Source of the DNA: Tremella fuciformis
Taxonomy: Eukaryota > Basidiomycota > Tremellomycetes > Tremellales > Tremellaceae
DNA: 64,000 nucleotides
Assembly: GCA_032768795.1 (NCBI GenBank)
Contig: CP136492.1
Coordinates: 62,001-126,000, forward strand
Direction of reading: 5' to 3'
The notes under the pieces were generated by a model. That model was given only the letters and a program-made list of their open reading frames with translations, ran no database searches and was not told the DNA's origin. Both the position numbers and the translations under genes were made by a program. Shown one piece after another: positions 9,550 through 18,427 of this stretch (position 1 is its first letter; each line of letters opens with the position of its first letter).

Positions 9550-9881
9550 GAAGTCGAGCTCCTGCGAGACACGCGCTATCTCCATCCACTCCAGCCTTCA
9601 TCCTCGTCCTCGTCCTCGTCCTCGTCGAGCACACCCGCATTGCCGATCCATGAGTCGAGATAGCAGTCGAATGACGTCGCTTGTACCGGGAGCGAAACTC
9701 TGGCGACAAGTCGTCGAGCGGTCGTCAAGGAAACGGTGAAAGGACTGCCAATCCGTCGTCGAGGTAGCCTCGTGATGCTCGAGGGCGTCGCCATGTCGCG
9801 GGGTGCTCGAAAACGACATAAACAGAGGGGGGAGAGGGCGTCAGCGCTCTCATCCCCACCATCAACCTCAACTCACGCCTT

Positions 9882-11475
9882 ATGCCCTGGCTACACCTCT
9901 CGAGACCAAGAACACTCGACGCATCCACCTTCACCACAAGCTCGCCCCCTCCATCTCCCTACATCCTCTTCGACAGCAGTTCTCTAGACAACGCGCTGTC
10001 CTATCCTTCTCCTACAACCCCTACGGCAACTATAGACGAGGCATCTTCTGACTCAGACGGGTCAGTAACACTCTGCACAGAAACCGATTCTCGATTTGAG
10101 ACTGTCAGTGTCGACTCGATGTCCAACCCATCCCCATCTCGTGCCGGCACCGCCCAACCCGAAGGCACCCCCTTCCCATCCCCCACGCAAGCCGCCTCGA
10201 CTGCCGACATCCCAACAGTCGACGAGGCTGTTCCACTCCCCGCCGTCGGAGCCATCCCACCGCCCGACGAACAAGCTGCGGAGCTACTCAGCGATGCGCC
10301 TGCCGCGGCTGTCCCACAGGAAGAGGGGGAGGAGGAGTTGGATGTAGAGGCTGATGTGGACGAGCTAGCGCCCGACACTCCGGCATCGTCGAGCTTGTCC
10401 GAGGAGGAGATTTCTCCTAGCCGGCGATTTGACCCGCGAAATGCCTCCGAGGAGGCATACTATGTGAAGAAGGGATGGGGACTGCCGGTCCCGGAGTCAG
10501 AGCCATTGGACCGTTCGTTCTTTGGTAAGTAAAGTCTGCAAGTTTCGCCCAAACTGATCAGTAGGCTCCCACTACCCCGACCGAGGACAACGGGGATACA
10601 ACAGATCTCTGACATGGGCCCGGGTGAGTATTGTCAGCTACTTGGTATCCTCTGACATTCAGCAACAAGCGGGTTCACGGCCGATCCGGGTTCTAGAAGG
10701 GGATGAGCGATGTGAGGCGTGTGTCACCGACGACCTCCCGTGTCGCATCGTCGAGGAAGGCAAGAAAGTGAAGTGCCTAACGTGCGGCACCCTGGCCTGC
10801 TCGTTCGGCACGGTAACTCCTGGCCCCTCGTCATCGGCACGGCGCCGTCAGGTGTCCTTCGCCCGCGGCACGTCTCCCTCGCCCGTCACGCCCGGCGCCC
10901 GACGCTCCGGCCGACTCGCTGCAGCCCGGTCCACGTCGACGACCTTGGCTGCTGGCCTCGCCAACATCGACCTAGCGGGCACGGTCAAGGCTTCTGGGAA
11001 GAAAGGGAAGGGAAAGGGAAGAGAGAAACGTCGGGCTCGCTCTTCGTCCTCGCCCATTTCGTCACCGTTGTCACACAAGAGGCTCCGCTCGGGGCATCCT
11101 ACCTCGACGAGTAGGCTGAGCCCGCTCCCTCCCCCTGCTCCGGAACCGATGGATGACGCTGGCACGGGTTGGCTAGGGGATGGCGGACTCGATCCTGTAC
11201 CTCAAGCCGGACCATCAAGGACTTCTCACTGGTCTCCACCCCCTCCCATGATGCAGCTACCGCCGCCAACACCACCACCACCCGCTCCAATGACCTCGAC
11301 CTCTGCCCCAGACCGCCGGTGGCAAGAGTTATTTCAATTGAGTCACTTCGCTCGCCGAGAGACTCAAGCACCGATGCGTACCTACTTTATCTCACGGGCG
11401 CGAGACATCGCAGGTGACTTGGGTGTTAACTTCGACGAGTTGACACTTGGGGAGTTTCTCGAGGGAACATCTTGA
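9882..11475 (+). CDS. additional antisense gene inside the chromovirus: Zn2Cys6-like cysteine-cluster protein
   Basis: A three-exon gene on the strand opposite to gag/pol, tail-to-tail with pol (120 bases between stops). Exons 9882-10524, 10565-10623 and 10663-11475 add to exactly 505 codons, and both introns (40 and 39 bases) are GT-AG. The 504-residue product has a proline/serine-rich then acidic N-terminal part (EEGEEELDVEADVDEL), and a cysteine cluster C-x2-C-x6-C-x10-C-x2-C-x4-C (CEACVTDDLPC ... CLTCGTLAC). That resembles the fungal Zn2Cys6 cluster except that the last spacing is short. Basic stretches like nuclear signals (KKGKGKGREKRRAR, KRLR) and a proline-rich tail follow. The start is the first ATG of the longest consistent frame; an ATG at 9793 is in another frame. 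Function is unknown. A DNA- or chromatin-binding accessory protein of the element, or a captured host gene, are the two ideas. Confidence 0.72.
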
Positions 11476-11598
11476 CCGTAGCTTGTCTTGTCTCTTACTT
11501 CTTGCTTCTTGCTTTTGCCGTCTTGACTCTTGTATCTTGCCGCATGTATGTCTCTCACCGCTCACTGCTTCTCAGCCTATGCTCTGTCGCTGCTTCAC

Positions 11599-14500
11599 TT
11601 AGGCCCTGGTTGCTGCTTGGCCTCCTGGTTTCTCCGGGTTCTCCTTGTGGAACTTCTCAATGCTCGCCCAGGCTCCATCAATGTTCCCTGCCGGTTCCCA
11701 TGTCGTCGCCTCATCCGTTCCCTCATACCCGAGCCACTCCACCTTGTACTCCAATCGCCCTCTCCTTTTCCTCGAGTCGATGATCCTCTTCACCTCGAAT
11801 GATTCCCCTTCCTCGTCGACTTCCACAGGCCCTGGCGGATCGTATGTTTGTCCTGGGAGCGTCGGTGGCTCGAATACCTTGAGTCGGTCCACCGAAAAGA
11901 CTGGATTGACCTTCATTGTGTCGGGCAGCTCAAGCTTGTACGCGCTGCCCGCCTTTGCGATGATCCTGTAGGGTCCACACCATTTCAAGTCGAGCTTCTT
12001 CGAGGGTCGTCGAGTTTGTATGTTTTCCATCGACAGCATCACTTGGTCCCCTACCTTCATCTCGGGGGCCTCCTGATGCTTGGCATTATACCCTCTAGCG
12101 TATGCTTCATTGGCGAGCTCGATGTTCTTCTTGCACAACGCGTGCACCTCCTCGAGCGAAGCAAACTTCTCGACGACTGATGGGATCTCTCGAGCCTCTC
12201 CCTCGACGACGATGGATTCTGCCCACCTTGGGGCGTAGCCGAAATTTGCTTCAAACGGCGTCATCATGATTGCCGAATGCATTGAGTTGTTGTACGCGAA
12301 CGCCGCTCGCTGGAGGAGAGTAGCCCAGTTGTCCTGCTTGTAGTCGCAGAAGATCCTCAGGTATTGTTCGAGGGCTTGATTTGTCCTCTCTGTCTGCCCA
12401 TCCGTCTGAGGGTGGAAGGCCGTCGAAAGGCTGACCTTGATGCCGAGGGTGCTGCACATTGCACCCCAAAGCTTGCTGGTGAACTTGCTTCCTCTATCCG
12501 AAATGATGCTCGTGGGTAGCCCATGCTGCGCTACCACATTGTCGAGGACAAGGTCGACCAAGCCTGCCGTGTTGAGCCGAGTTGTCGTAGGGATGAAGAT
12601 AGCCCATTTGGTGAGCCGGTCGACGACGACAAGGATCGAGTTGAAGCCCGAGCTGGCGGGAAGCTCCTCGATGAAGTCCATGGATATCGAGGACCATGGC
12701 CTGTCAGCAATCTCCAGGCTGTGTAACAGTCCATGGGGACGCTGACGCACCGGTTTGCACCGCTGACACACTGCACACCCTCTCACATACTTCTCCACAT
12801 CCCGTCTTAGTCCCAACCAACAGTACTCCCTCCTAACCAGCTCCAGCATCTTCGCAACTCCAGGATGTCCAGCCAATTGCCCCTCGTGGTGATCCCGCAT
12901 GACCTTTACTCTTGCCTGTTTGATGTCCGGGATGTAGAGTCGCCCGTTGATCCTGAGCAGGCCATCCTCGTCGAACTTGAACTTGCTTGCCTCGTCGAGG
13001 CCCAGTCTTTTTGCCAGTGACCATGCCCTTGGGTTCTCCTCCTTCGTAATCCTCTTCTCCCCTCTTAACTCCCCAAGCTCCTCCAATGTATCCTTCAAGT
13101 CCTCATCTCCGCCCTGCCCTTCCTTTAATTCTCCTCGAGACAATCCCCTCAATTCTCCTTCCTCGTCTTCTTCTCCTTCTTCGTCTTCTCCTCCTTCTTC
13201 GTCTTCTCCTCCTTCTTCGTCTTCTCCTCCTTCTTCGTCTTCCACCAGCGCTCGCAACATGTAGCCCAGACTGGACGTGGCCGTACTCTCCTTGTCGAAG
13301 CTTGGCAGGGCTTGGACTAGCTCTGGTTCTGCGTCCTTGCCCTGTGGAATATAGTCGGCTCTCCTCGATAATGCATCCGGGTAGGCTGCCTTGGTTCCTG
13401 GTCGGTAGACGATCTTGTATGAGAAGCCAGCTAGGGTATCCACCCATCTCGCAACTCGAGGGCTGAGTTTCTGTGGCTCCATCCAGTATGTGAGGTTGAG
13501 ATGGTCGGTCAAGATCGTCGAGGTAACCTGCAGAAGGAGATGCCGACGCCGCTTGAAGGCCATGACGATCGCGAGGAACTCTTTCTCCGTGGTGGTGTAG
13601 TTGAGCTCCGCTCCTGAGAAGGCACCCGACTCGACTGCAACAGGGTGTTCTTGTCCTGTCGAGGAGTTCACCTGCGAGATGATGAACCCCCATCCGTAGA
13701 CCGAGGCGTCTGTCTGGATGATAGTCTCGAACGTCGGGTTGAAGTGAGCGATCACTGGTGCTTCGCTCATTCGCCTCTTGATCTCCTCGAACGCCCACTG
13801 CTGTCCATCTCCCCAATGGAAGTCGATATCCTTCCTTGTGAGGTGCGAGAGAGGCCCAGCGAGCTTGGAGAATTGCGGTACGAAGCGTCGGTAATAGCTC
13901 GCAAGACCGAGGAACCGTCGAGTTTCGTGTAGGTTTCGAGGGGTAGGGAAATTGCGAACACCCTCGACATACCCACTGTCAGCCTCGACGCCCTCGTGCG
14001 AGATGATGAAGCCCAAGAACTTCACCTTAGTCTGCTCGAACTCCGACTTAGACGCCTTCACAAACAGTCCAGCCTTCCGCAACGCCTCCAGCACCGCCTT
14101 AGTCAATCTCCTAAGTTCCTCGAGGTTCTCCGCATGGATGAGAATGTCGTCGATGTAGATGATGACCCCTTTTCCCAGGAATTCGTGCAGGACTTCGTTC
14201 AAGAAGTGTTGGAACACGCTCGGCGCGTTCCGAAGTCCGTCTCGCACCACCAGTGACTCGAACATTCCTCGAGGGGTACGGAATGCTGTGAACTTCTCAT
14301 GTCCAGGAGCCATCCGGAGCAGCTGGTATGCTCCCGGCAAGTCGAGCTTCGTGTAGTATCTCGACTTGGCTAGGTCGTCGGTCACTTGGGATATCAGGGG
14401 TAGCGGATACGCGTCTGGCACCGTCATCTCGTTGAGCTTGCGATAGTCGACAACCATTCTCAGTTCTCCTTGGGCCTTCTTTGGTACGAAGAAGCTTGGT

Positions 14501-15714
14501 GACCCATAGGGCGAGTTCGAGGGTCGAATCCTTCCAGCCTTTCTCTCTCGATCCAGCAACTTGTCGAGCGCATCCATCTGATCTGGGTTCAGGCTATACA
14601 GCGGGGCCACTCGTAGGTCGGCTCCAGGTTTAAGCGTGATGCGTAGGTCGTATTCTCTACTTGGAGCAAGCGTCTCTACCCCTCGTCGAGGATGGAAGAC
14701 CTCGAGGTATTCGTGATATCGCTCCGGGACAAGATGTTGCACGGCTGCTTCCTCTTCTGGGCTGAGTTCGTACTCGTCATAGTCGGGTAGGACGTCGATA
14801 TATGCCTCCTTCTCGCTCAACTCCTCGGTCACTGTGCCGCATAGCTCGACTGTATTTCCCTGGTTCTGCTCCCATCGGTTGAATGGGAGCTCAATGCTGT
14901 TCGCCTTCGATCGCCTGCTCCTTCGTCTACCTTGTCGCCTTTCCGCCTTGGTCTCCAATGTTCCTGATAGTCGAGAGACCTCGTCGAGGTTCTGTGGTCC
15001 GTTCTCCTGGTTCGTCTCTTTCCCGCCTGTCCTCTTCCTTGTCGCCTTCTTCCTTCCAGCATCCAATATCACACCGTTCTCCTTCATCCAGTCATATCCC
15101 AACACCACGTCCGCTCCTGCCAATGTTGTCACACCTAACTCTTCCTTTCCTTCACCGCCTAGGACTTTTACTGTTCCCGTCACTCCCTTTTCTACTTGTC
15201 CTGCTGAGCTTGGTTTGCCGTCAAAGAGGAGGAGTTGCCGGGGTCGAGGGAGTGGGTAACAGGGGATGTGATGCCGTTCAACGAACACAGAGTCGACGAA
15301 GTTACCAGTGGCCCCGGTGTCGAGCAGCACCTTCACCCCGTCGACTTGATTGACGCTTCCTGACACGACAGCCTGCTCTCTGCCTAAACAGCAAACCTCA
15401 CCACGAATGCATGCCTCCTTATCACTAGCTATTCCGTCCGTGGCAACCAGTGCCTTCTCATCTTTCGCTTCTTCGTCGAGGTTCGGGATTAAAGGTGATT
15501 GTGATACAGGGGGGTTGGGAGGTGAATGGGGAGGGGAGGTGGCCGAGAGGATGTCTTGATGGGGCCGCTGGACCTCTCGTATGTTCTCAGCGTCCCTCAA
15601 GCTTTTGGGTCCTCCTGCTTGACGATAGGTCGGCCGGGTGCAGGGCTGCCTCGAGGAACGGGAGGTCGTTGCCCGGGAACACAGGCGTTGGCGAAATGAC
15701 CGACTCCGCCGCAT
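11599..15714 (-). CDS. pol polyprotein of the chromovirus (PR-RT-RH-IN-chromodomain)
   Basis: 1,371 residues in one open frame from ATG 15714. Domains in order: aspartic protease with DTGATG at 132-137; reverse transcriptase around 375-575 with YIDD at 520-523; RNase H with TDAS at 668-671; a glutamate/glycine-rich repeat (about 824-855); integrase with an H-H-C-C finger (H942/943, H950, C980, C983) and D1013, D1073, E1109 (SMDFIEE, ISDRGSKFTS, HPQTDGQTERTNQ); and a C-terminal chromodomain (FEVKRIIDSRKRRGRLEYKV ... TWEP). It overlaps the end of gag by 118 bases in the -1 frame, so it is probably made as a gag-pol fusion by -1 frameshifting; no slippery site was proved. The chromodomain is known to steer such elements to marked chromatin. 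No lesion is seen. Confidence 0.96.
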   Translation of the reverse strand: MRRSRSFRQRLCSRATTSRSSRQPCTRPTYRQAGGPKSLRDAENIREVQRPHQDILSATSPPHSPPNPPVSQSPLIPNLDEEAKDEKALVATDGIASDKEACIRGEVCCLGREQAVVSGSVNQVDGVKVLLDTGATGNFVDSVFVERHHIPCYPLPRPRQLLLFDGKPSSAGQVEKGVTGTVKVLGGEGKEELGVTTLAGADVVLGYDWMKENGVILDAGRKKATRKRTGGKETNQENGPQNLDEVSRLSGTLETKAERRQGRRRSRRSKANSIELPFNRWEQNQGNTVELCGTVTEELSEKEAYIDVLPDYDEYELSPEEEAAVQHLVPERYHEYLEVFHPRRGVETLAPSREYDLRITLKPGADLRVAPLYSLNPDQMDALDKLLDRERKAGRIRPSNSPYGSPSFFVPKKAQGELRMVVDYRKLNEMTVPDAYPLPLISQVTDDLAKSRYYTKLDLPGAYQLLRMAPGHEKFTAFRTPRGMFESLVVRDGLRNAPSVFQHFLNEVLHEFLGKGVIIYIDDILIHAENLEELRRLTKAVLEALRKAGLFVKASKSEFEQTKVKFLGFIISHEGVEADSGYVEGVRNFPTPRNLHETRRFLGLASYYRRFVPQFSKLAGPLSHLTRKDIDFHWGDGQQWAFEEIKRRMSEAPVIAHFNPTFETIIQTDASVYGWGFIISQVNSSTGQEHPVAVESGAFSGAELNYTTTEKEFLAIVMAFKRRRHLLLQVTSTILTDHLNLTYWMEPQKLSPRVARWVDTLAGFSYKIVYRPGTKAAYPDALSRRADYIPQGKDAEPELVQALPSFDKESTATSSLGYMLRALVEDEEGGEDEEGGEDEEGGEDEEGEEDEEGELRGLSRGELKEGQGGDEDLKDTLEELGELRGEKRITKEENPRAWSLAKRLGLDEASKFKFDEDGLLRINGRLYIPDIKQARVKVMRDHHEGQLAGHPGVAKMLELVRREYCWLGLRRDVEKYVRGCAVCQRCKPVRQRPHGLLHSLEIADRPWSSISMDFIEELPASSGFNSILVVVDRLTKWAIFIPTTTRLNTAGLVDLVLDNVVAQHGLPTSIISDRGSKFTSKLWGAMCSTLGIKVSLSTAFHPQTDGQTERTNQALEQYLRIFCDYKQDNWATLLQRAAFAYNNSMHSAIMMTPFEANFGYAPRWAESIVVEGEAREIPSVVEKFASLEEVHALCKKNIELANEAYARGYNAKHQEAPEMKVGDQVMLSMENIQTRRPSKKLDLKWCGPYRIIAKAGSAYKLELPDTMKVNPVFSVDRLKVFEPPTLPGQTYDPPGPVEVDEEGESFEVKRIIDSRKRRGRLEYKVEWLGYEGTDEATTWEPAGNIDGAWASIEKFHKENPEKPGGQAATRA
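13161..13242. repeat. 18-base minisatellite inside pol
   Basis: About four and a half units of TTCTTCGTCTTCTCCTCC (plus strand) encode the repeated acidic hexapeptide EDEEGG in pol, between RNase H and integrase. The reading frame is kept because the unit is a multiple of three. Confidence 0.85.
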
Positions 15715-16676
15715 CGGAAACAGAGGCGCTGCTCGTTCCTCCTCTGACGTTCGGCAGGGTCGAGACCTCCAGGAGGCGTTGACCTGAAACCAGGCGGGCC
15801 ACTAGGGGCTGGCGATGGACGCGTCGACGGGATCGGCGGGAGAGGTCGGTAGGTCGACGAGGCAGGGAGAGCAGCTTGCTGCTGGGTAGTCGGGGCTGGT
15901 CGTCGTCGAGCTTCTTCGTACCGCTTGACCTCTGCCTTCTTCTCAGCCTCCCTTGCTCTGAGCCTGTTGTCCAACTTGATGACATAGGACTGAAGCTCTC
16001 CGAAGGTCTCCAGCTCCACTGTGGTCCGAGCAACCTCGTCTCGAAGATTGTCTGAGAGGCCCTCGAGCGCCCTAGCTCTAGCTTGCTCGTTGGCTTCCCA
16101 TCCCAAGACCGCCAGGTACTCCCTAAGCTTCGCGAAGTACTCTGCCGCTGATCCGGTCTGCTTCAAGTCGAAGTATCGCCTCTGAGCGGTCCCCTTGATG
16201 TCGGGGTCTCCGAAGTTGTCCCTCAAGTATTTCGACAGCCTCTGGAAGCTACTGATCTTCTCGTCGAGCTCGTCTCCCGACGCGAGAGGTTGGATAGCGT
16301 CCTGAACGAATCCTCTGAGAAAGGAGATGGCGTAAATGACCTTGGACTCCTCTGTGAACTTCGAAGGCTGTAGCCGAAAGACGATGTTACATTGCATGAG
16401 GAATCCTTCGAGTTTCTCCGGCTTTGAGCCATCGAAAGTGTCGGGCGGGTTGGCCTTTGGCTCGCTCGATGATGCGTTGGTCGAGGGAGCGGGGGAGTTG
16501 GCTCGTCGAGCCTCGATGGCAACGAGCTGTTGCAGGATCTGAGCGAGGGAAGCCTGATCCGCCATGTTGTTGGGTGTGCTAGACCGGCTAGCAGGAGGAA
16601 GACGAAGGGACTGTGGTAAAGCTTGGTGCTCGTGGTTCGGGTTGAGTGATGTCGAACGTCGAGTCTCGATGGGCAT
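15597..16676 (-). CDS. gag of the chromovirus
   Basis: 359 residues from ATG 16676; the shorter start at ATG 16565 (MADQASLAQILQQL) is also possible. The central capsid-type region (about 60-240) contains DTFDGSKPEKLEGFLMQC, SKVIYAISFLRG and the retrotransposon-gag block ending GLSDNLRDEVA. A charged and proline-rich linker leads to one CCHC zinc knuckle, CFRCGGVGHFANAC (319-332), that binds the element's RNA. The pol frame opens within the knuckle region and overlaps the last 118 bases in the -1 frame. A frame extending upstream to 16733 has no ATG and enters the LTR, so it is not used. Confidence 0.93.
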   Translation of the reverse strand: MPIETRRSTSLNPNHEHQALPQSLRLPPASRSSTPNNMADQASLAQILQQLVAIEARRANSPAPSTNASSSEPKANPPDTFDGSKPEKLEGFLMQCNIVFRLQPSKFTEESKVIYAISFLRGFVQDAIQPLASGDELDEKISSFQRLSKYLRDNFGDPDIKGTAQRRYFDLKQTGSAAEYFAKLREYLAVLGWEANEQARARALEGLSDNLRDEVARTTVELETFGELQSYVIKLDNRLRAREAEKKAEVKRYEEARRRPAPTTQQQAALPASSTYRPLPPIPSTRPSPAPSGPPGFRSTPPGGLDPAERQRRNEQRLCFRCGGVGHFANACVPGQRPPVPRGSPAPGRPIVKQEDPKA

Positions 16677-16712
16677 ATGCCCCGGGTGTGCGTGGTTGTG
16701 CGAAGAGGTAAT

Positions 16713-16725
16713 AGCACTCTCTGAT
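16713..16725 (-). promoter_or_regulatory. candidate self-priming primer-binding site
   Basis: Two bases inside the 5' LTR, the minus strand reads ATCAGAGAGTGCT. This is perfectly complementary (13 of 13) to AGCACTCTCTGAT within the LTR (16981-16969), which lies about 34 bases downstream of a TATA-like box. The site does not begin TGG as a tRNA-primed site would. Tf1/sushi-type elements are known to prime minus-strand cDNA with the folded-back 5' end of their own RNA. Confidence 0.72.
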
Positions 16726-17011
16726 ACTGTCACGATGCTGCGCTCTCCCGTTGGCAGAGGCCCTCTCGCACAATATCAGAGTCAAGAATAAAGGATAAAG
16801 GGGTAGAAACGAGGATGTCGAGGTAGGATCCTCGTCGAGGTTGGATCCTCGTCGAGGTTACAAGGTCGTCGAGGTAACAAGGTCGTCGAGGATACAGCGT
16901 GAGTGCGACTCAGCCACGCTGCGTGCCACGGAGAGAGTGAGATCGTCAATGGTGATCCATGAGACTCAATCAGAGAGTGCTGAAGAACTACGACGGGCGC
17001 CCGGGGCATCC

Positions 17012-17016
17012 TATAT
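17012..17016 (-). promoter_or_regulatory. TATA-like element in the 5' LTR
   Basis: Minus-strand CATATAGG lies about 34 bases before AGCACTCTCTGAT. This is the spacing expected between a TATA box and the inferred RNA start that takes part in self-priming. Confidence 0.5.
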
Positions 17017-17095
17017 GACTCTGCGCCTGCTTCCCGCCGTCGCGCGTTCATTCAACGTCTACTCCCTCGTCGAGGTTCTCCAGCCCGAGGTAGGT

Positions 17096-17130
17096 CACGT
17101 GTCGCTCACGTGAGAGGTGTTGGTCACGTG
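17096..17130. promoter_or_regulatory. three CACGTG E-box cores in U3
   Basis: CACGTG occurs three times in 35 bases (17096-17101, 17107-17112, 17125-17130), with identical copies in the other LTR. CACGTG is the palindromic core bound by many fungal bHLH factors. Their position at the start of U3 suggests control of the element's transcription. Confidence 0.5.
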
Positions 17131-17162
17131 CGTAGGTCGTCGAGGGCGTGGCCGTCGTGACA

Positions 17163-17167
17163 GCTCC
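17163..17167. repeat. target-site duplication GCTCC (right copy)
   Basis: GCTCC directly after LTR base 17162. One of the two copies is needed to restore the DIRS gag frame. Confidence 0.92.
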
Positions 17168-18262
17168 TTGGCATCGCTTGCAGACGTGGCGGTAGCCTTT
17201 GGGGCAGGGGTCGGTCGTGCAGACGCCCGCGTTCCAGTTGATGCAGGCGCGGGCCCGGGGAGGCGCGCCACCGGGCGGGGGGTTCGAGGTCGCCGAGGTA
17301 GCGAGGGCGGATGCTTTGCTGGCTGGGTGGGCGGTTTTGGGTGGGTTCTGACTCTTCCTGACCGCAATCGTTCCCCACGCGTCCCCGTCGTAGTTCTTGT
17401 ACCAGGTGCCGCAACTGAAGCCGTCTTTCCGCTCGTTGGACACCGTCAGGTGGTATGACATGACCGACTCCCACGTGAAGTTCTCTGCGTGCTCAAGGAT
17501 CCAGGTGGCGTGATTGAGCAGCGCCGAGTGGGCGTCGGCCACCGTCTTGGCGTCGAAAGCCGCCATGCCATGGAGGAGGTCCGTATATATCCCCCAGGCA
17601 ACTGCGAAGGCGGCGGGCTTGGGGATACCGCGAACGAACTTGGCCAGGATTGCCGCCTGGTCGGCCACCTTCTTCTTGGTCACGGTGACCCCATTCACCT
17701 CGAAGGAATCGTCGTCCTCGCCTTGGCGTGTCGCGAGGACCGAGCTCACCGGAAGGAGCAAGGGCAGCTTCTCTGGAGCCATTGTGCCAGCCATGGCCTC
17801 ACCCCGGAGCTTCTCGTCGATGTATCCGTAGCGACGGGAGATGGGCGGGCACTCACCGTGCTGGCCACGTAGCGGGGCTGCATGCTCCAGTGTGTTGGCG
17901 TTCCCAACCGGCAGGGTTGACGTGCCGCTCGAGTCGTGGTTGCCAAACCGAGCGATCAAAGCGTCGAGCTTGGATCCCAAGCCGTCGACCTTGGAGGAGA
18001 TGGACTCGACGTGCTCGTCCGTTGCCGCCATGGTCTCGGTGATGTGGGAGAGGCTCTGCTGGAGCTGGCCTGTCGACACCGGGGCTGCCGGGTCCTGCGA
18101 GAGATCGAAGCGGGTCTGTCGCTGACCATCCTGCGCTTGGGCCGCCTCCAGCTCCTGCTGCTGCTGTTGTCGGCGGGCTTCGGCGTTGCGACGGCGTGTG
18201 GCGGCGGCTTTCTGGCCCGGGGTGAGGGCGTTTGCCCCTTGGCGGCCGCGAGCTGGAGGCAT
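17163..18262 (-). pseudogene. gag-like ORF of the DIRS element, N-terminal part, interrupted
   Basis: From ATG 18262 the frame encodes about 366 residues of a structural protein: a basic, glutamine-rich start (about residues 1-60, QQQQQELEAAQAQ), a predicted coiled region (TETMAATDEHVESISSKVDGLGSKLDALI), and a conserved block VADQAAILAKFVRGIPKPAAF with a helical core. It ends with a CCCH-like finger (ACINWNAGVCTTDPCPKGYRH) running into CKRCQG. This organisation (CCCH finger, then knuckle) is typical of the first frame of DIRS/Ngaro elements. It is cut at 17163 by the 5' LTR of the Ty3 element; the last 13 codons are at 9056-9100. Frames upstream of 18262 (to 18379) begin with a GTG and are not taken. 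Confidence 0.85.
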
Positions 18263-18427
18263 ATCGAGGGAGGGGGGGGAGGGGGGAGGAGGGTAGGGTG
18301 GTGTGCGGATCAGCGGGGTAAAAGACCAACAGGAGACGCTCGTTTCGAGCGGCTGTTTATAGGCCCGCCGCACTCCCACTCACGCAGAGGTGTCCTCTCT
18401 TCTCCCTGACTGCTGGGCAGTGCCCCA

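Larger units (their letters stand above)
9101..17162 (-). mobile_element. Ty3-type chromovirus LTR retrotransposon nested in the DIRS gag
   Basis: 8,062 bp on the minus strand, bounded by two identical 435-bp LTRs (TGTCACGA...TCGTGACA) and flanked by the 5-bp duplication GCTCC. It encodes gag (CCHC knuckle) and a 1,371-residue pol in the order protease, RT, RNase H, integrase, chromodomain, which defines a chromovirus. A 14-base polypurine tract precedes the 3' LTR. A candidate self-primer site follows the 5' LTR. About 2 kb between pol and the 3' LTR hold an additional gene on the opposite strand. All frames are open and the LTRs do not differ, so the copy looks young and may be autonomous. 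Confidence 0.96.
16728..17162 (-). repeat. 5' LTR of the chromovirus
   Basis: Identical to 9101-9535, offset 7,627. In minus-strand sense it begins TGTCACGACGG at 17162, has CACGTG cores at 17096-17101, 17107-17112 and 17125-17130, a TATA-like element at about 17012-17016 and the sequence AGCACTCTCTGAT at 16981-16969. This is where the transcript is inferred to start. It ends CGTGACA at 16728. Confidence 0.96.

Noticed and set aside
16677..16733. Ty3 gag start inside the LTR at 16733
   Set aside because: The codon is GTG and the region holds the primer-binding site; ATG 16676 or 16565 is more likely.
18263..18379. Longer DIRS gag start at 18379
   Set aside because: It begins with GTG; the first ATG is 18262 and nothing upstream resembles gag.
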